Positions 27,089-36,286 of a DNA stretch of 38,521 nt are shown one piece after another. Source of the stretch: Chromatiaceae bacterium. GTDB taxonomy: Bacteria; Pseudomonadota; Gammaproteobacteria; Chromatiales; Chromatiaceae. The position numbers and the translations under genes are program-made. Positions within the stretch are counted from its first letter, which is position 1. Each line of letters begins with the position of its first letter. The notes beneath the pieces are model-generated. The model saw only the letters and a program-made list of their open reading frames with translations, ran no database searches and was not told where the DNA came from. The stretch is taken from contig JALSSC010000065.1 of the NCBI GenBank assembly GCA_026984455.1, positions 1 to 38,521 of the forward strand, written 5' to 3'.

Positions 27089-28438
27089 TTGGCCGCCGTC
27101 TCCAAGCCTCAGTACCAATGCCGGGAATGCGGCGCACGTTTCCCCAAGTGGGCCGGGCGTTGTACGGAGTGCGGCGCCTGGAATGCCCTGGACGAGGTGG
27201 CCCCCGCGCCCAAGGGGCGGGCCGGCGGTTACGCGGGCGAGGCCCGGGCCGTTCCCCGTCCCCTGGACCCTGAGGCGGTCGAGGCGGAGCCGCGCTGGTC
27301 CACGGCCATCGGCGAGCTGGACCGGGTGTTGGGCGGGGGGCTGGTGCAGGGTTCGGTGGTCCTGATCGGCGGCGATCCCGGTATCGGCAAGTCCACCCTG
27401 CTGTTGCAGACCCTCAGCGCCATGCAGGGGCGCCTCCGCTGCCTGTACGTCAGCGGCGAGGAATCCCCCCGTCAGGTGGGCCTGCGCGCGCGCCGCCTCG
27501 GTCTGTCCGCCGGTGACCTGCAACTCCTCCCGGAGACCGGGGTGGAGCGTATCCTCGATACCGGTGCCGGCCTCTCCCCCCAAGTCATGGTGGTGGATTC
27601 CATTCAGACCCTGTACAGCGAACAACTCCAGTCGGCCCCCGGTTCCGTGGCCCAGGTGCGGGAGAGCGCGGCGCAAGTGGTGCGCTTCGCCAAACAACGC
27701 GGGGTGAGCGTGTTCCTGGTGGGCCACGTCACCAAGGAGGGCGCCTTGGCGGGCCCACGGGTGCTGGAGCACATGGTGGATACGGTGCTCTACTTCGAGG
27801 GCGAGCCGGGCAGTCCCTATCGTCTGATCCGGGCGATCAAGAACCGCTTCGGCGCGGTCAACGAACTGGGTGTCTTCGCCATGACGGAAGAGGGTCTGCG
27901 CGAGGTGCGCAACCCCTCGGCCATCTTCCTCTCCCGCCATGGCGAGCCGGCCCCCGGCTCGGTGATCCTGGTGACCCGCGAGGGCACGCGGCCGCTGTTG
28001 GTGGAGGTCCAGGCCCTGGTGGACGAGAGCCCCCTGGCCAACCCCCGGCGCGTGACCCTGGGCCTGGAGCAGAACCGCCTGGCCATGTTGCTGGCGGTCA
28101 TGCATCGCCACGGCGGGGTGGCCATGTACGACCAGGACGTGTACGTGAACGTGGTGGGCGGGGTGCGTATCACCGAGACCGCGGCCGACCTGCCGGTGTT
28201 GCTGGCGGTCCTCTCCAGCTTCCGCGACCGGCCGTTGCCGCCCGATCTGGCGGCCTTCGGCGAGGTGGGCCTGGCGGGCGAGATCCGCCCGGTGCCGAGC
28301 GGCCGGGAACGCCTGCGCGAGGCCGTCAAACACGGCTTCCGGCGGGTCGTGCTGCCCAAGGCCAACGCCCCCAGACGGCCGCCCGAGGGGGTGGAGGTGA
28401 TCACTGTGGAACGCCTGGGCGAGGCCCTGGAACTCTGA
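27089..28438 (+). CDS. radA: DNA repair protein RadA
   Basis: A 449-residue protein (E. coli RadA 460). Order: a C4 zinc finger near the start (CRECGARFPKWAGRCTECGAW), a RecA-like ATPase with Walker A GGDPGIGKST, Walker B region VMVVDSIQTL, the RadA-specific KNRFGAVNELGVF motif, and a C-terminal Lon-like domain (EQNRLAMLLAVMHRHGGVAMYDQDVYVNVVGG). RadA drives branch migration and helps process recombination intermediates. The frame is open to 26969, but the TATAAT at 27049 and the family start fit a TTG codon at 27089 (giving M-AAVSKPQYQCREC); its ribosome site is weak, so the start is the least certain part. It is the first core gene after the island. Confidence 0.93.
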   Translation: MAAVSKPQYQCRECGARFPKWAGRCTECGAWNALDEVAPAPKGRAGGYAGEARAVPRPLDPEAVEAEPRWSTAIGELDRVLGGGLVQGSVVLIGGDPGIGKSTLLLQTLSAMQGRLRCLYVSGEESPRQVGLRARRLGLSAGDLQLLPETGVERILDTGAGLSPQVMVVDSIQTLYSEQLQSAPGSVAQVRESAAQVVRFAKQRGVSVFLVGHVTKEGALAGPRVLEHMVDTVLYFEGEPGSPYRLIRAIKNRFGAVNELGVFAMTEEGLREVRNPSAIFLSRHGEPAPGSVILVTREGTRPLLVEVQALVDESPLANPRRVTLGLEQNRLAMLLAVMHRHGGVAMYDQDVYVNVVGGVRITETAADLPVLLAVLSSFRDRPLPPDLAAFGEVGLAGEIRPVPSGRERLREAVKHGFRRVVLPKANAPRRPPEGVEVITVERLGEALEL

Positions 28439-28479
28439 AATGCGCAAGAGACAGCGGGCGTGAATCCGGCGGCTGGGGG

Positions 28480-28839
28480 TCAGGCACAGTCCTTGGTGCG
28501 GTTCCGCAGGCGGTCCGCCAGCACCCGCATCACCCGCAGCGAGAAATAGGGCGTGGTCTGCACCAGGAACAGGAAACGTTCCTCGTCGATGGCCAGGAGG
28601 CGGCAATCCGTATGGGCGAGCACCGTGGCGCTGCGCGGTTCGTTGCTGATCAGGGCCATCTCCCCGAACAGGTAGCCGGGGCCGAAGGTGCCGATGGGGC
28701 GGTCGCCTAGGCGGATCTCCACCTCTCCGGCCTTGACCAGGTACATGCAGTCACCCGGGTCGCCGGCCTCGAAGAGGGTCTCGCCGGCCTGGAGGGCGAC
28801 GGTGGGGATGGGGTGGTCGAAGAGGTCCAGCGAGACCAT
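28480..28839 (-). CDS. Single-domain cyclic-nucleotide-binding protein
   Basis: A 119-residue protein made of little more than one cNMP-binding beta-barrel: VALQAGETLFEAGDPGDCMYLVKAGEVEIRLGDRPIG, then the phosphate-binding cassette FGEMALISNEPRSATVLA with its conserved Glu and Arg, and a C-terminal helix (YFSLRVMRVLADRLRNRT). No DNA-binding domain follows, so it is not a Crp-type regulator; it probably acts on a partner protein. I start at the ATG at 28839 (MVSLDLFDHPIPTV); the open frame continues upstream but with Pro/Ala-rich, unlikely sequence, and no ribosome site is clear. It is convergent with radA and divergent from trpS. Confidence 0.8.
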   Translation of the reverse strand: MVSLDLFDHPIPTVALQAGETLFEAGDPGDCMYLVKAGEVEIRLGDRPIGTFGPGYLFGEMALISNEPRSATVLAHTDCRLLAIDEERFLFLVQTTPYFSLRVMRVLADRLRNRTKDCA

Positions 28840-29064
28840 GGGGGTGTCGTCTGCTCGGTGGGGTGCGCGTAATCGTGACCAGAGTTCCGGGCAAATGCAA
28901 GGCGGCGGGAGGCCTGCCTGCGCCGTGCCGGCGGCGCACGGGGCGGAGAAGGGCAGGGGGCGGTGAACGCCGACAAGCGGTGACTCCTTGCCGTCGGCCA
29001 GGCCCGCGGGGGGCGGGTGCGACCCGGCGGCCCCAGGGGCTTCCACCGGGGGAGATGGCGAGCC

Positions 29065-29096
29065 CAGGACGGAAATATTCACGTGCGACGGGTATA
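29065..29096 (+). repeat. Second copy of the 32-base inverted repeat
   Basis: 30/32 identical to the reverse complement of 26804-26835. It ends 15 bases before the trpS -10 element, and a further TATTCAC word follows at 29095-29101, repeating part of the unit. Confidence 0.85.
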
Positions 29097-29111
29097 TTCA
29101 CCGGCAAGGGG

Positions 29112-29136
29112 TATAATCAATCACTTGTATCAAGTG
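29112..29136 (+). promoter_or_regulatory. trpS -10 element with palindrome at the expected start site
   Basis: TATAAT at 29112-29117 is a perfect -10. The 15-base palindrome CACTTG-TAT-CAAGTG at 29122-29136 covers the expected transcription start (about 29124), as repressor sites often do. No clear -35 is present. Confidence 0.5.
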
Positions 29137-29164
29137 TCCTGGTCTCCATCCGAGGGTTTCCAAC

Positions 29165-30373
29165 TTGCTCCCCGATCTCCATCATTCGCGTGTGCTCTCC
29201 GGTATGCGCCCCACCGGCCGGCTCCATCTCGGCCACTATCACGGGGTGCTCAAGAATTGGGTTCGGCTCCAGCACGAGTACGAGTGTTTCTTCTTCGTCG
29301 CCGACTGGCATGCCCTGACCACCCATTATGCGGATCCCTCGGTGATCCCCGGGAGCACCCGGGAGATGCTGGTGGACTGGCTGGCGGTCGGGGTGAGCGC
29401 CAACGCCGCGACCCTGTTCGTCCAGTCCCAGGTGCCCGAGCACGCCGAACTGCACCTGTTGTTGTCCATGATCACGCCCCTGAGCTGGCTGGAGCGGGTG
29501 CCCAGCTACAAGGACCAACAGGAACGGCTCAAGGGGCGCGACCTCACCACCTACGGATTCCTCGGCTACCCCCTGTTGCAGAGCGCCGACATCCTCATGT
29601 ACAAGGCCGGCCAGGTCCCGGTGGGCGAGGACCAGGTGGCCCACGTCGAACTCACCCGCGAGGTGGCGCGGCGCTTCAACCACATCTACGGGCGTGAGCC
29701 CGGATTCGAGGAAGAGGCCGAGCGGGCGCGCAGGCGCATGGGCAAGAAGGCCGCGCGATTCTTCGACCGCGCCCGCCGCGCCTACCGGGAGCAGGGCGAC
29801 GAGAGCGCCCTGGCCGAGGCGCGCGCCCTGGTGGAATCCCAACAGAACATCACCATCAAGGAACGCGAGACCCTGCTCGGTTATCTGGAGGGGGGCGGCC
29901 GGGTGATTCTGCCCGAGCCCCGGCCGTTGCTCACCGGGGCCGCCAGGATGCCGGGGCTCGACGGTCAGAAGATGTCCAAGTCCTACGGCAACACCATCGC
30001 CCTGCGCGACGACCCGGAGCAGGTGGCCCAGGCCCTGCGCACCATGCCCACCGACCCGGCGCGGGTGCGGCGGACCGACCCCGGCGATCCGGAGAAGTGC
30101 CCGGTATGGCCGTTCCACCTCGTGTATTCCGACGAGACCACCCGGCGCTGGGTGCAGGAGGGCTGTCGCAACGCGGGGATCGGCTGCCTCGACTGCAAGG
30201 CCCCCATCGTGGAGGCGGTGACGGCCGAACTCGGGGGCATCCAGGCCCGCATCGCCGAATTGGAGGCCGACCGCGAGGCCCTGGACAACATCGTCGCCGA
30301 GGGTTGCGAGCGGGCGCGGGAGGTGGCGCGGGACACCCTCGAAGAGGTCCGGCACGCCATGTGCCTGGACTGA
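29165..30373 (+). CDS. trpS: Tryptophanyl-tRNA synthetase
   Basis: A 402-residue class I synthetase that charges tRNA-Trp. The HIGH-type motif is HLGH (21-24) in GMRPTGRLHLGHYHGVL and the KMSKS motif is intact at 269-273 (GLDGQKMSKSYGNT). VPSYKDQ, GFLGYPLLQSADILMY and VGEDQVAHVELTRE are usual for TrpRS. At 402 residues it is longer than the E. coli enzyme (334): there is a charged insertion of about 60 residues (EEAERARRRMGKKAARFFDRARRAY region) between the tryptophan site and KMSKS, as in the long bacterial form. The start is a TTG at 29165 with GAGGG eight bases before. It heads an operon with scpA, scpB and rluB. Confidence 0.95.
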   Translation: MLPDLHHSRVLSGMRPTGRLHLGHYHGVLKNWVRLQHEYECFFFVADWHALTTHYADPSVIPGSTREMLVDWLAVGVSANAATLFVQSQVPEHAELHLLLSMITPLSWLERVPSYKDQQERLKGRDLTTYGFLGYPLLQSADILMYKAGQVPVGEDQVAHVELTREVARRFNHIYGREPGFEEEAERARRRMGKKAARFFDRARRAYREQGDESALAEARALVESQQNITIKERETLLGYLEGGGRVILPEPRPLLTGAARMPGLDGQKMSKSYGNTIALRDDPEQVAQALRTMPTDPARVRRTDPGDPEKCPVWPFHLVYSDETTRRWVQEGCRNAGIGCLDCKAPIVEAVTAELGGIQARIAELEADREALDNIVAEGCERAREVARDTLEEVRHAMCLD

Positions 30374-30382
30374 AGGCGGACG

Positions 30383-31222
30383 ATGGACGCCCGCGAGGAC
30401 CAGGGCGGGACTGAACCCTCCGCCGGCGCCTGCACCCTCCCCCCCGGGGCGCCGCCCCTGGCCATGGTCCGGGGGCAGCCCTGGACGGCCCTGCCCAAGG
30501 ACCTCTATATCCCACCCGAGGCCCTGGAGGTCTTCCTGGAGACCTTCGAGGGGCCGCTCGACCTGCTCCTCTATCTGATCCGGCGGCAGAACCTGGATAT
30601 CCTCGACATCCCCATCGCCGAGATCACCGCCCAATACATGGACTACGTGGAGCTGATGCGCGAGGTGGATCTGGAACTGGCCGCCGAGTACCTGGTGATG
30701 GCCGCCCTCCTGGCGGAGATCAAGTCGCGGATGTTGTTGCCCCAGCCGGAGGCGGCGGAGGACGAGGAGGTGGACCCTCGCGCCGAACTGGTGCGCAGGC
30801 TCCAGGAATACGAGCGTTTCAAACAGGCCGCGGAGGCCCTGGACGCCCTGCCGCGCATGGGCCGGGACTGCTTCCAGGGCCGGGCCGCCCTGGACCGGGG
30901 GGAGCTGCGCCGGGCGCCGCCGGACGTGGACCTGCACGAGGTCCTGCTGGCCTTCAAGGCCGTGCTCCAACGCGCCGATCTGTTCACCCATCACCGGGTC
31001 GAGCGGGAGTCCCTGTCGGTGCGCGAACGCATGGCCCAGGTCCTGGCGCGCCTCCAGGGTGACCGCTTTTCGGCCTTCGGCGAACTCTTCGATTTCCGCG
31101 AAGGCCGTCAGGGCGCGGTGGTGACCTTCCTGGCCCTCCTGGAACTGGTCAAGGAGGGCCTGGTGGAACTGGTCCAGCCCACGGGCTTCGCCCCCATCCA
31201 CGTGCGTGCCAAGGGGGGCTGA
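30383..31222 (+). CDS. scpA: Segregation and condensation protein A
   Basis: A 279-residue kleisin, the bridge between the two heads of SMC in chromosome condensation. The N-terminal SMC-neck-binding part is clear: [36 protein letters not shown], then [24 protein letters not shown]. The middle is acidic and charged, and the C-terminal winged helix ([24 protein letters not shown]) ends the protein. There is a non-conserved, proline-rich N-terminal extension of about 40 residues, so a later start is possible, but ATG 30383 has AGGCGGA in front and lies nine bases after trpS. It works in the cytoplasm with ScpB, encoded two bases downstream. Confidence 0.95.
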   Translation: MDAREDQGGTEPSAGACTLPPGAPPLAMVRGQPWTALPKDLYIPPEALEVFLETFEGPLDLLLYLIRRQNLDILDIPIAEITAQYMDYVELMREVDLELAAEYLVMAALLAEIKSRMLLPQPEAAEDEEVDPRAELVRRLQEYERFKQAAEALDALPRMGRDCFQGRAALDRGELRRAPPDVDLHEVLLAFKAVLQRADLFTHHRVERESLSVRERMAQVLARLQGDRFSAFGELFDFREGRQGAVVTFLALLELVKEGLVELVQPTGFAPIHVRAKGG

Positions 31223-31224
31223 AG

Positions 31225-31803
31225 ATGTCCCCGCCCACCCTCAAGCAGATCCTCGAAGGGGCCCTCCTGGCGGCGGGCACGCCCCTCACCCTGGAGCGCC
31301 TGCGCGGCCTGTTCCCCGAAGCGGAGAGGCCCTCGCCGGGGGAGGTGCGCGAGGCCCTGGCCTCCCTGGCGGAGGACTGCCGTCACCGGGGGATCGAACT
31401 CACGGAGGTGGCCGGCGGCCTGCGTCTCCAGGTCCGTTCCGAGGTGGCCCCCTGGGTCAGCCGCCTGTGGGAGGAGAAGGCGCCGCGTTATTCCCGCGCC
31501 CTGCTGGAGACCCTGGCCATCATCGCCTATCGCCAGCCCGTCACCCGTGGCGAGATCGAAGAGATCCGCGGGGTCGGCGTCAGCAGCCAGATCGTCAAGA
31601 CCCTGGTGGAGCGGGAGTGGGTACGGGTGATCGGCCATCGCGACGTGCCCGGGCGTCCCGCCCTCTACGCCACCACCCGCCAGTTCCTCGACTACTTCGG
31701 CCTCAAAGGGCTGGACGAGCTGCCCCCTCTGCAAGAGGTCCGCGAGCTGGGCGAGATGGCCCCCGGCCTGCCCCTGGAACCGCCCGGGGGGCCGTCCTCA
31801 TGA
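31225..31803 (+). CDS. scpB: Segregation and condensation protein B
   Basis: A 192-residue protein with the double winged-helix ScpB fold: [25 protein letters not shown] in the first, then [68 protein letters not shown], which is the strongest family match, in the second. It dimerises and binds ScpA to complete the condensin-like complex with an SMC ATPase that is not in this window. The C-terminal 20 residues are proline- and glycine-rich. It starts two bases after scpA and its stop overlaps rluB by ATGA. Confidence 0.95.
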   Translation: MSPPTLKQILEGALLAAGTPLTLERLRGLFPEAERPSPGEVREALASLAEDCRHRGIELTEVAGGLRLQVRSEVAPWVSRLWEEKAPRYSRALLETLAIIAYRQPVTRGEIEEIRGVGVSSQIVKTLVEREWVRVIGHRDVPGRPALYATTRQFLDYFGLKGLDELPPLQEVRELGEMAPGLPLEPPGGPSS

Positions 31804-32708
31804 GACGGCGCGGACGGCCGGACCCTCAGGGCGCGCGCGGCGCGTGGGGAGAGGACGGACGGAAGCGCCCCGGGCGCCCCCGCGGGGGGAAGGACGCCGG
31901 CCGCCGGCAGGGCGGGGGCGAGCGTCTGCACAAGGCCCTGGCGCGCATGGGCCTGGGCTCGCGGCGGGAGCTGGAGGCCCGTATCGCCGCCGGGCGTATC
32001 CGGGTGGAGGGCCATCCCGCCCGCGCCGGCGAACGGGTCTGGCCGGGGGACCGGGTGCGCATCGACGGCCGTGAGCTGCGCATCCGCGCCCCTGGACGGC
32101 GGCCCAGCCGGGTCATCGCCTACAACAAGCCGGAAGGCGAACTGGTCACCCGCCGCGACCCCGGGGGGCGGCCCAGCGTCTTCGACCGCCTCCCCCGCGC
32201 CCGCGGCGGCCGTTGGGTGGCCGTGGGCCGCCTGGACATCAACACCTCCGGCCTGATCCTGTTCACCGACGACGGCGAGCTGGCCCACCGCCTCATGCAC
32301 CCCTCGCGGGCGCTGGAGCGAGAGTATGCCGTGCGGGTGTTCGGCGAGGTCCCGCCCGAGGCCCTGGCGCGCCTGCGTTCCGGGGTGGAACTGGAGGACG
32401 GGCCGGGGCGTTTCCTGTCCGTGAACGAGGCCGGCGGCGAAGGCCGTAACCGCTGGTACCGGGTGGTGATCGCCGAAGGCCGCAAGCGCGAGGTGCGGCG
32501 CCTGTGGGAGGCCGTCGGGGTGCGGGTGAGCCGTCTGATCCGGGTACGCTACGGCAACGTGGAGCTGGGGCCCCGCTTGTTCAAGGGCCGCTGGCGGGAA
32601 CTGCGGCCGGAAGAGCGCGAAGGCCTGTTGCGTCTCGCGGGGCAGGTGGAGGAGGCGCCCCCGCGACCGGCGCGGAGCGGCCCCCCGGGACGCAGCGGCC
32701 GTCGTTGA
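31800..32708 (+). CDS. rluB: 23S rRNA pseudouridine synthase, RluB-type
   Basis: A 302-residue enzyme of the RsuA/RluB family. After a basic, glycine-rich tail of about 40 residues comes an S4 RNA-binding domain ([33 protein letters not shown]), then the synthase domain with the catalytic aspartate at residue 146 in [26 protein letters not shown] and the late [27 protein letters not shown]. RluB makes pseudouridine 2605 in E. coli 23S rRNA; the scpB-rluB neighbourhood supports this over RsuA or RluE. The C-terminus is a Pro/Arg-rich tail. Start is the ATG at 31800, overlapping scpB. It ends eight bases before the convergent dehydratase gene. Confidence 0.92.
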   Translation: MRRRGRPDPQGARGAWGEDGRKRPGRPRGGKDAGRRQGGGERLHKALARMGLGSRRELEARIAAGRIRVEGHPARAGERVWPGDRVRIDGRELRIRAPGRRPSRVIAYNKPEGELVTRRDPGGRPSVFDRLPRARGGRWVAVGRLDINTSGLILFTDDGELAHRLMHPSRALEREYAVRVFGEVPPEALARLRSGVELEDGPGRFLSVNEAGGEGRNRWYRVVIAEGRKREVRRLWEAVGVRVSRLIRVRYGNVELGPRLFKGRWRELRPEEREGLLRLAGQVEEAPPRPARSGPPGRSGRR

Positions 32709-32715
32709 GCCGCCC

Positions 32716-34611
32716 TCAGCCCCCGGGGTCCGGGCCGATCTCCCCCGGTCCTCGTCCCCGCGCCAGGGCGCCCGGCCGTTCGCCGGCCGCCCCCCACTCC
32801 GGCACCAGCCCGCGGAGTTCCCGTTCCAGGGCCGCCGGGTCGCAATCCGCCACCGCCCGTTCCAGGGCCGCCACCCGCTGCGGCCAATCCGTCACCCCCG
32901 CCTGGGCATGGCGCGCCACCCGGATCCGCGGGTGATGGGTGGGGGCGAGGTCCTCGCCGGCATAGAAGAGTTCCTCGTACAGCTTCTCCCCGGGGCGCAG
33001 GCCGATCTCCCGGATGCCGATCTCCTCCGGGTCGCGGCCGGCCAGACGGATCATCTGCTCGGCCAGATAGCGGATGCGTACCGGCTCGCCCATGTCGAGG
33101 ACGAAGATCTCGCCGCCGCGGCCCATGACCCCGCCCTGCATGATGAGCTGGCAGGCCTCGGGGATGGTCATGAAATAACGTTCCATGTCGGGGTGGGTGA
33201 GGGTCAGGGGGCCGCCCGCTTCGAGCTGACGCCGGAACAGGGGCACGACGCTGCCGGCCGAACCGAGGACATTGCCGAAACGCACGGTGACGAAGCGCGT
33301 GGCGCCGCCGGCGAGGGCCATGCACAGGCGTTCGGCGGCGCGTTTGCTGGCGCCCATGACGTTGGCCGGGTTGACCGCCTTGTCGGTGGATATGAGCACG
33401 AACTCGCGACAGCCCGCATCGAGGGCGGCGCGGGCGACCCGGTGGGTGCCGAGGACGTTGACCCGCACGGCCTCGCGGATCTGGGGTTCGAGCAGGGGGA
33501 CGTGCTTGTAGGCCGCGGCGTGGAACACCACCTCCGGGCGCGTCCGCGCGAACAGGTGGGCGAGGGCCGCGCTGTCGGTGACATCGCCCAGGAGGGGTTC
33601 GAGAGGGAGGTCCGGATGGCCCTCGCGCAGTTCCATCTCGATGCGGTAGAGATTGTACTCGCTCTGTTCCAGCAGGATCAGGCGGGACGGACCGAGGGCG
33701 GCGAGCTGGCGGCAGAGTTCGCTGCCGATGGAGCCCCCGCCGCCGGTGACCAGGATGCGCCGGCCGGCGAGGCCCCGGGCCAGGGCCGCGTGGTCGAGCA
33801 CCACCGGCTCCCGTCCCAGGAGATCCTCGATGGACACGGGCCGCAGGGCGCGGCTGTCCACCCGGCCGCCCACCAGGTCGGCCACCGCCGGCAGGGTGCG
33901 GAAGGGAAGCCCGGTGCGTTCGCACAGGGCCACCAGGCGGCGCATCTGCGCCGCGTCCGCCGACGGGATGGCGATGACGATCAGGTCGATGCCCAGTCGG
34001 GGCGCGAGCGCGGGGAGGCGTTCGCAGTCCCCGAAGATGGGCAGGCCCTGGATCTCGCCCCCCTGGCGGCGCGGTTTGTCGTCCACGAAGCCCACCGGCA
34101 GATAGGCGCGCCCGGGGTCGCGCGCGAGGTCGCGCACCAGGGCCTCGCCGGCGCTGCCGGCGCCGACGATGAGCACCCGCCGGCCGTTGCCCAGATGGAT
34201 GCGCCGGTCGCGCCACCAGCGGTAGGCGAGGCGCGGGCCGGCCAGGAGGATGCCGAGGGAGAGGCCGTAGAGCAGGGGGAGCGAACGGGGGATGCCTTGC
34301 AGGCGGTTGACGACGAACAACGCCCCCAGGGTCAGGGCGACGCCGCTGAGGACGGCCTTCAGGATCCGGATCAGGTCGGGCAGGGAGGCGAAGCGCCAGA
34401 CCCCGCGGTAGAGGCCGAAGGCCCAGGAAAGGGCCACCTGCAACGGCCAGACCAGGAGCAGGGCGTGCAGGGCCGCGCCCCAATAGGGCTCGGGGATGGG
34501 GCCGAGGTTGAAGCGCAGCCAGTAGGCCCCCAGCCAGGCCAGGGGCACCATCAGGCTGTCGTGGAGAAAGGCCCCGGCGCGGCTGCGCAGGCGGTCCACC
34601 AGGGGTCTCAC
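32716..34611 (-). CDS. Membrane nucleotide-sugar 4,6-dehydratase (WbpM/CapD/PglF type)
   Basis: A 631-residue protein with about four N-terminal spans (15-130), a first Rossmann domain (VGAGSAGE, 149-156) and a second, catalytic one (TGGGGSIGSE, 289-298). The catalytic set is Ser408, Met419 and Lys423 in ISTDKAVNPANVMGASK: methionine in place of the usual tyrosine, which is normal for this WbpM-like group. It dehydrates a UDP-N-acetylhexosamine (commonly UDP-GlcNAc) to its 4-keto-6-deoxy form for O-antigen or capsule sugars. Start is GTG at 34611, overlapping the upstream transferase gene by GTGA. The C-terminal 30 residues are Gly/Pro-rich. These two genes form a small surface-glycan unit. 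Confidence 0.92.
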   Translation of the reverse strand: MRPLVDRLRSRAGAFLHDSLMVPLAWLGAYWLRFNLGPIPEPYWGAALHALLLVWPLQVALSWAFGLYRGVWRFASLPDLIRILKAVLSGVALTLGALFVVNRLQGIPRSLPLLYGLSLGILLAGPRLAYRWWRDRRIHLGNGRRVLIVGAGSAGEALVRDLARDPGRAYLPVGFVDDKPRRQGGEIQGLPIFGDCERLPALAPRLGIDLIVIAIPSADAAQMRRLVALCERTGLPFRTLPAVADLVGGRVDSRALRPVSIEDLLGREPVVLDHAALARGLAGRRILVTGGGGSIGSELCRQLAALGPSRLILLEQSEYNLYRIEMELREGHPDLPLEPLLGDVTDSAALAHLFARTRPEVVFHAAAYKHVPLLEPQIREAVRVNVLGTHRVARAALDAGCREFVLISTDKAVNPANVMGASKRAAERLCMALAGGATRFVTVRFGNVLGSAGSVVPLFRRQLEAGGPLTLTHPDMERYFMTIPEACQLIMQGGVMGRGGEIFVLDMGEPVRIRYLAEQMIRLAGRDPEEIGIREIGLRPGEKLYEELFYAGEDLAPTHHPRIRVARHAQAGVTDWPQRVAALERAVADCDPAALERELRGLVPEWGAAGERPGALARGRGPGEIGPDPGG

Positions 34612-35672
34612 GAGAGGCCCGCCCGCCGGCGTTCGAGCAGGCGCACCCGCCAGGCGATGAGGGCGTAGATCAGGGCCCAGGCCCCCAGGAGCCAGAGGAT
34701 GTCACGGGTAGGGCGCCCCACGCCGCCGACGGCGCTGGCCGCGCAGGCCAGCATCAGGGCATAGGCGCGGACCACGATCCGGCGATGGCTCAGGCCGAGC
34801 CCGGCGAGGCGCTGGTAATGGTGTTCCCGGTGCGCCTGCCAGAGCACCTCCCCGCGCAGGGCGCGCCGCGCCAGGGTGGCGCTGGCGTCCACGATGAAGG
34901 GGGAGAAGGCGAGGGCCGCGGCCCACAGCGGGAACAGCCCGAGCCGCCGCCCCCAGAGGCTGAGGGCCGCGGCCAGGAAGCCCAGGGTGGCGCTGCCCGC
35001 GTCGCCCATGAAGACCCGCGCCCGGGGGCGGGGAAAGTTCCACACCAGGAAACCGCCCGCGGCCGCCGCCGGCGCCGCCGCCAGCAGGGCGAATCCGCGA
35101 TCGCCGCCCTGCCAGGCGAGCACCGCGAGGGCCCCGAAGCCGGATACCGCCATCCCCCCGGCCAGGCCGTCCATGCCGTCCATGAAGTTGTAGAGATTGG
35201 TCATCCACAGGGTTCCGGCCAGGAGCAGGACCGCACCCAGGCCCGCGGCAAGGCCCAGGGTGTATTCACCCAGTTGCAGGGCCTCCGGCGCCAAGCCGCC
35301 CGCGGCCAGGGCCAGGGCCGCGAGCGTCTGGCCGCCCAGGCGCGCCGCCGGCGACAGCCCCCGCAGGTCGTCCACCAGGGAGACCGCCGCCACGATCAGG
35401 GCCCCGCCGGCGATGGAGAGGGGCGGCGCGGCCCCGGCCCAGGCGCAGCCCGCCCAGGCCAGGGCCAGGCCCGCGAGGATCCCCAGGCCGCCGAGGCGGC
35501 CCACCGGCGCCTCGTGCAGGGAGCGCGGGGTCGGTCGGTCGGCGCGGTACAGCCACGTCCCCGGCTCGGCCGCCCGCCGCGCCAGCCAGGCGGCGGCGGC
35601 GAAGGCCAACAGGAGGGGCAGGGCGGGGAGGACCTTGGACATGCAAAGGAGGGCGGCGCGCAAAGAACCCAT
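34608..35672 (-). CDS. Polyprenyl-phosphate sugar-1-phosphate transferase (WecA/MraY superfamily)
   Basis: A 354-residue membrane protein with about ten spans. The cytoplasmic-loop motifs are complete: [31 protein letters not shown] and the metal/phosphate site [14 protein letters not shown], plus the basic [11 protein letters not shown] loop near the end. It would place the first sugar-1-phosphate on undecaprenyl phosphate to begin an O-antigen or similar chain, working with the dehydratase encoded next. A start at 35642 ([12 protein letters not shown]) is also possible and better fits the first span; neither has a clear ribosome site. Which sugar is used cannot be seen. Confidence 0.9.
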   Translation of the reverse strand: MGSLRAALLCMSKVLPALPLLLAFAAAAWLARRAAEPGTWLYRADRPTPRSLHEAPVGRLGGLGILAGLALAWAGCAWAGAAPPLSIAGGALIVAAVSLVDDLRGLSPAARLGGQTLAALALAAGGLAPEALQLGEYTLGLAAGLGAVLLLAGTLWMTNLYNFMDGMDGLAGGMAVSGFGALAVLAWQGGDRGFALLAAAPAAAAGGFLVWNFPRPRARVFMGDAGSATLGFLAAALSLWGRRLGLFPLWAAALAFSPFIVDASATLARRALRGEVLWQAHREHHYQRLAGLGLSHRRIVVRAYALMLACAASAVGGVGRPTRDILWLLGAWALIYALIAWRVRLLERRRAGLS

Positions 35673-35700
35673 TCTACGCGACCGCCCGGCCCGGTGTCAT

Positions 35701-35706
35701 TTGACA
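35701..35706 (+). promoter_or_regulatory. Possible fabA -35 element
   Basis: A perfect TTGACA at 35701-35706 in the short divergent gap. At the -10 distance only GAAACT is found, so the promoter would be weak or regulated. Confidence 0.35.
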
Positions 35707-35757
35707 GTCCGGCCGGGGGCGCGGAAACTAACCGGTTTTTGCATGATGGGATCCGAG

Positions 35758-36273
35758 ATGACACGCGAGGCCTCCTTCGATCGAGAGCAGTTGCTGGCCT
35801 GTGGTCGGGGCGAGCTGTTCGGCCCGGGAAACGCCCAATTACCGGTCCCGAATATGCTCATGCTGGACCGCATCCAGCGTATCGCCGACGCCGGCGGGGC
35901 CTTCGGCAAGGGCGAGATCGACGCCGAGCTGGACATCCGTCCGGATCTCTGGTTCTTCGACTGTCACTTCCCCGGCGACCCGGTGATGCCCGGCTGCCTG
36001 GGCCTGGATGCCATGTGGCAACTGGTGGGCTTCTTCCTCGCCTGGGTCGGCAACCCCGGCCATGGGCGCGCCCTGGGCGTGGGGGACGTCAAGTTCACCG
36101 GCCAGGTCCTGCCGAATGCCCGCCGGGTCAGCTATCATATCGACATGAAACGGGTGATCTCGCGCAAGCTGGTCCTGGGGATCGGCGACGGGGTGATGGC
36201 GGTGGACGGGCGCGAGATCTACACCGCCAAGGACCTGCGGGTGGGCCTGTTCCTCTCCACCGAAGGTTTCTGA
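35758..36273 (+). CDS. fabA: 3-hydroxydecanoyl-ACP dehydratase/isomerase
   Basis: A 171-residue enzyme. It removes water from 3-hydroxydecanoyl-ACP and isomerises the product to cis-3-decenoyl-ACP, the branch point to unsaturated fatty acids. The hot-dog fold signature [28 protein letters not shown] carries the catalytic His70 and Asp84, at the same numbers as in E. coli (172 residues). I start at [21 protein letters not shown] (35758) to match the family; upstream ATGs at 35743 and 35746 are in frame and would add a few residues. FabB, which usually accompanies it, is not adjacent here. The next gene follows after 13 bases and is probably co-transcribed. Confidence 0.97.
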   Translation: MTREASFDREQLLACGRGELFGPGNAQLPVPNMLMLDRIQRIADAGGAFGKGEIDAELDIRPDLWFFDCHFPGDPVMPGCLGLDAMWQLVGFFLAWVGNPGHGRALGVGDVKFTGQVLPNARRVSYHIDMKRVISRKLVLGIGDGVMAVDGREIYTAKDLRVGLFLSTEGF

Positions 36274-36286
36274 GGGGCTGGAAGCG

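Larger units (their letters stand above)
28840..29164. promoter_or_regulatory. Divergent intergenic region upstream of trpS
   Basis: 325 bases without a supported gene. The half near trpS holds the second 32-base repeat copy (29065-29096), a perfect TATAAT (29112-29117) and a palindrome (29122-29136). The half near the cyclic-nucleotide gene is GC-rich and shows nothing clear. Confidence 0.5.

Noticed and set aside
29117..31201. 694-residue minus-strand open frame
   Set aside because: Antisense to trpS and scpA, with His/Gly/Gln-rich low-quality sequence.
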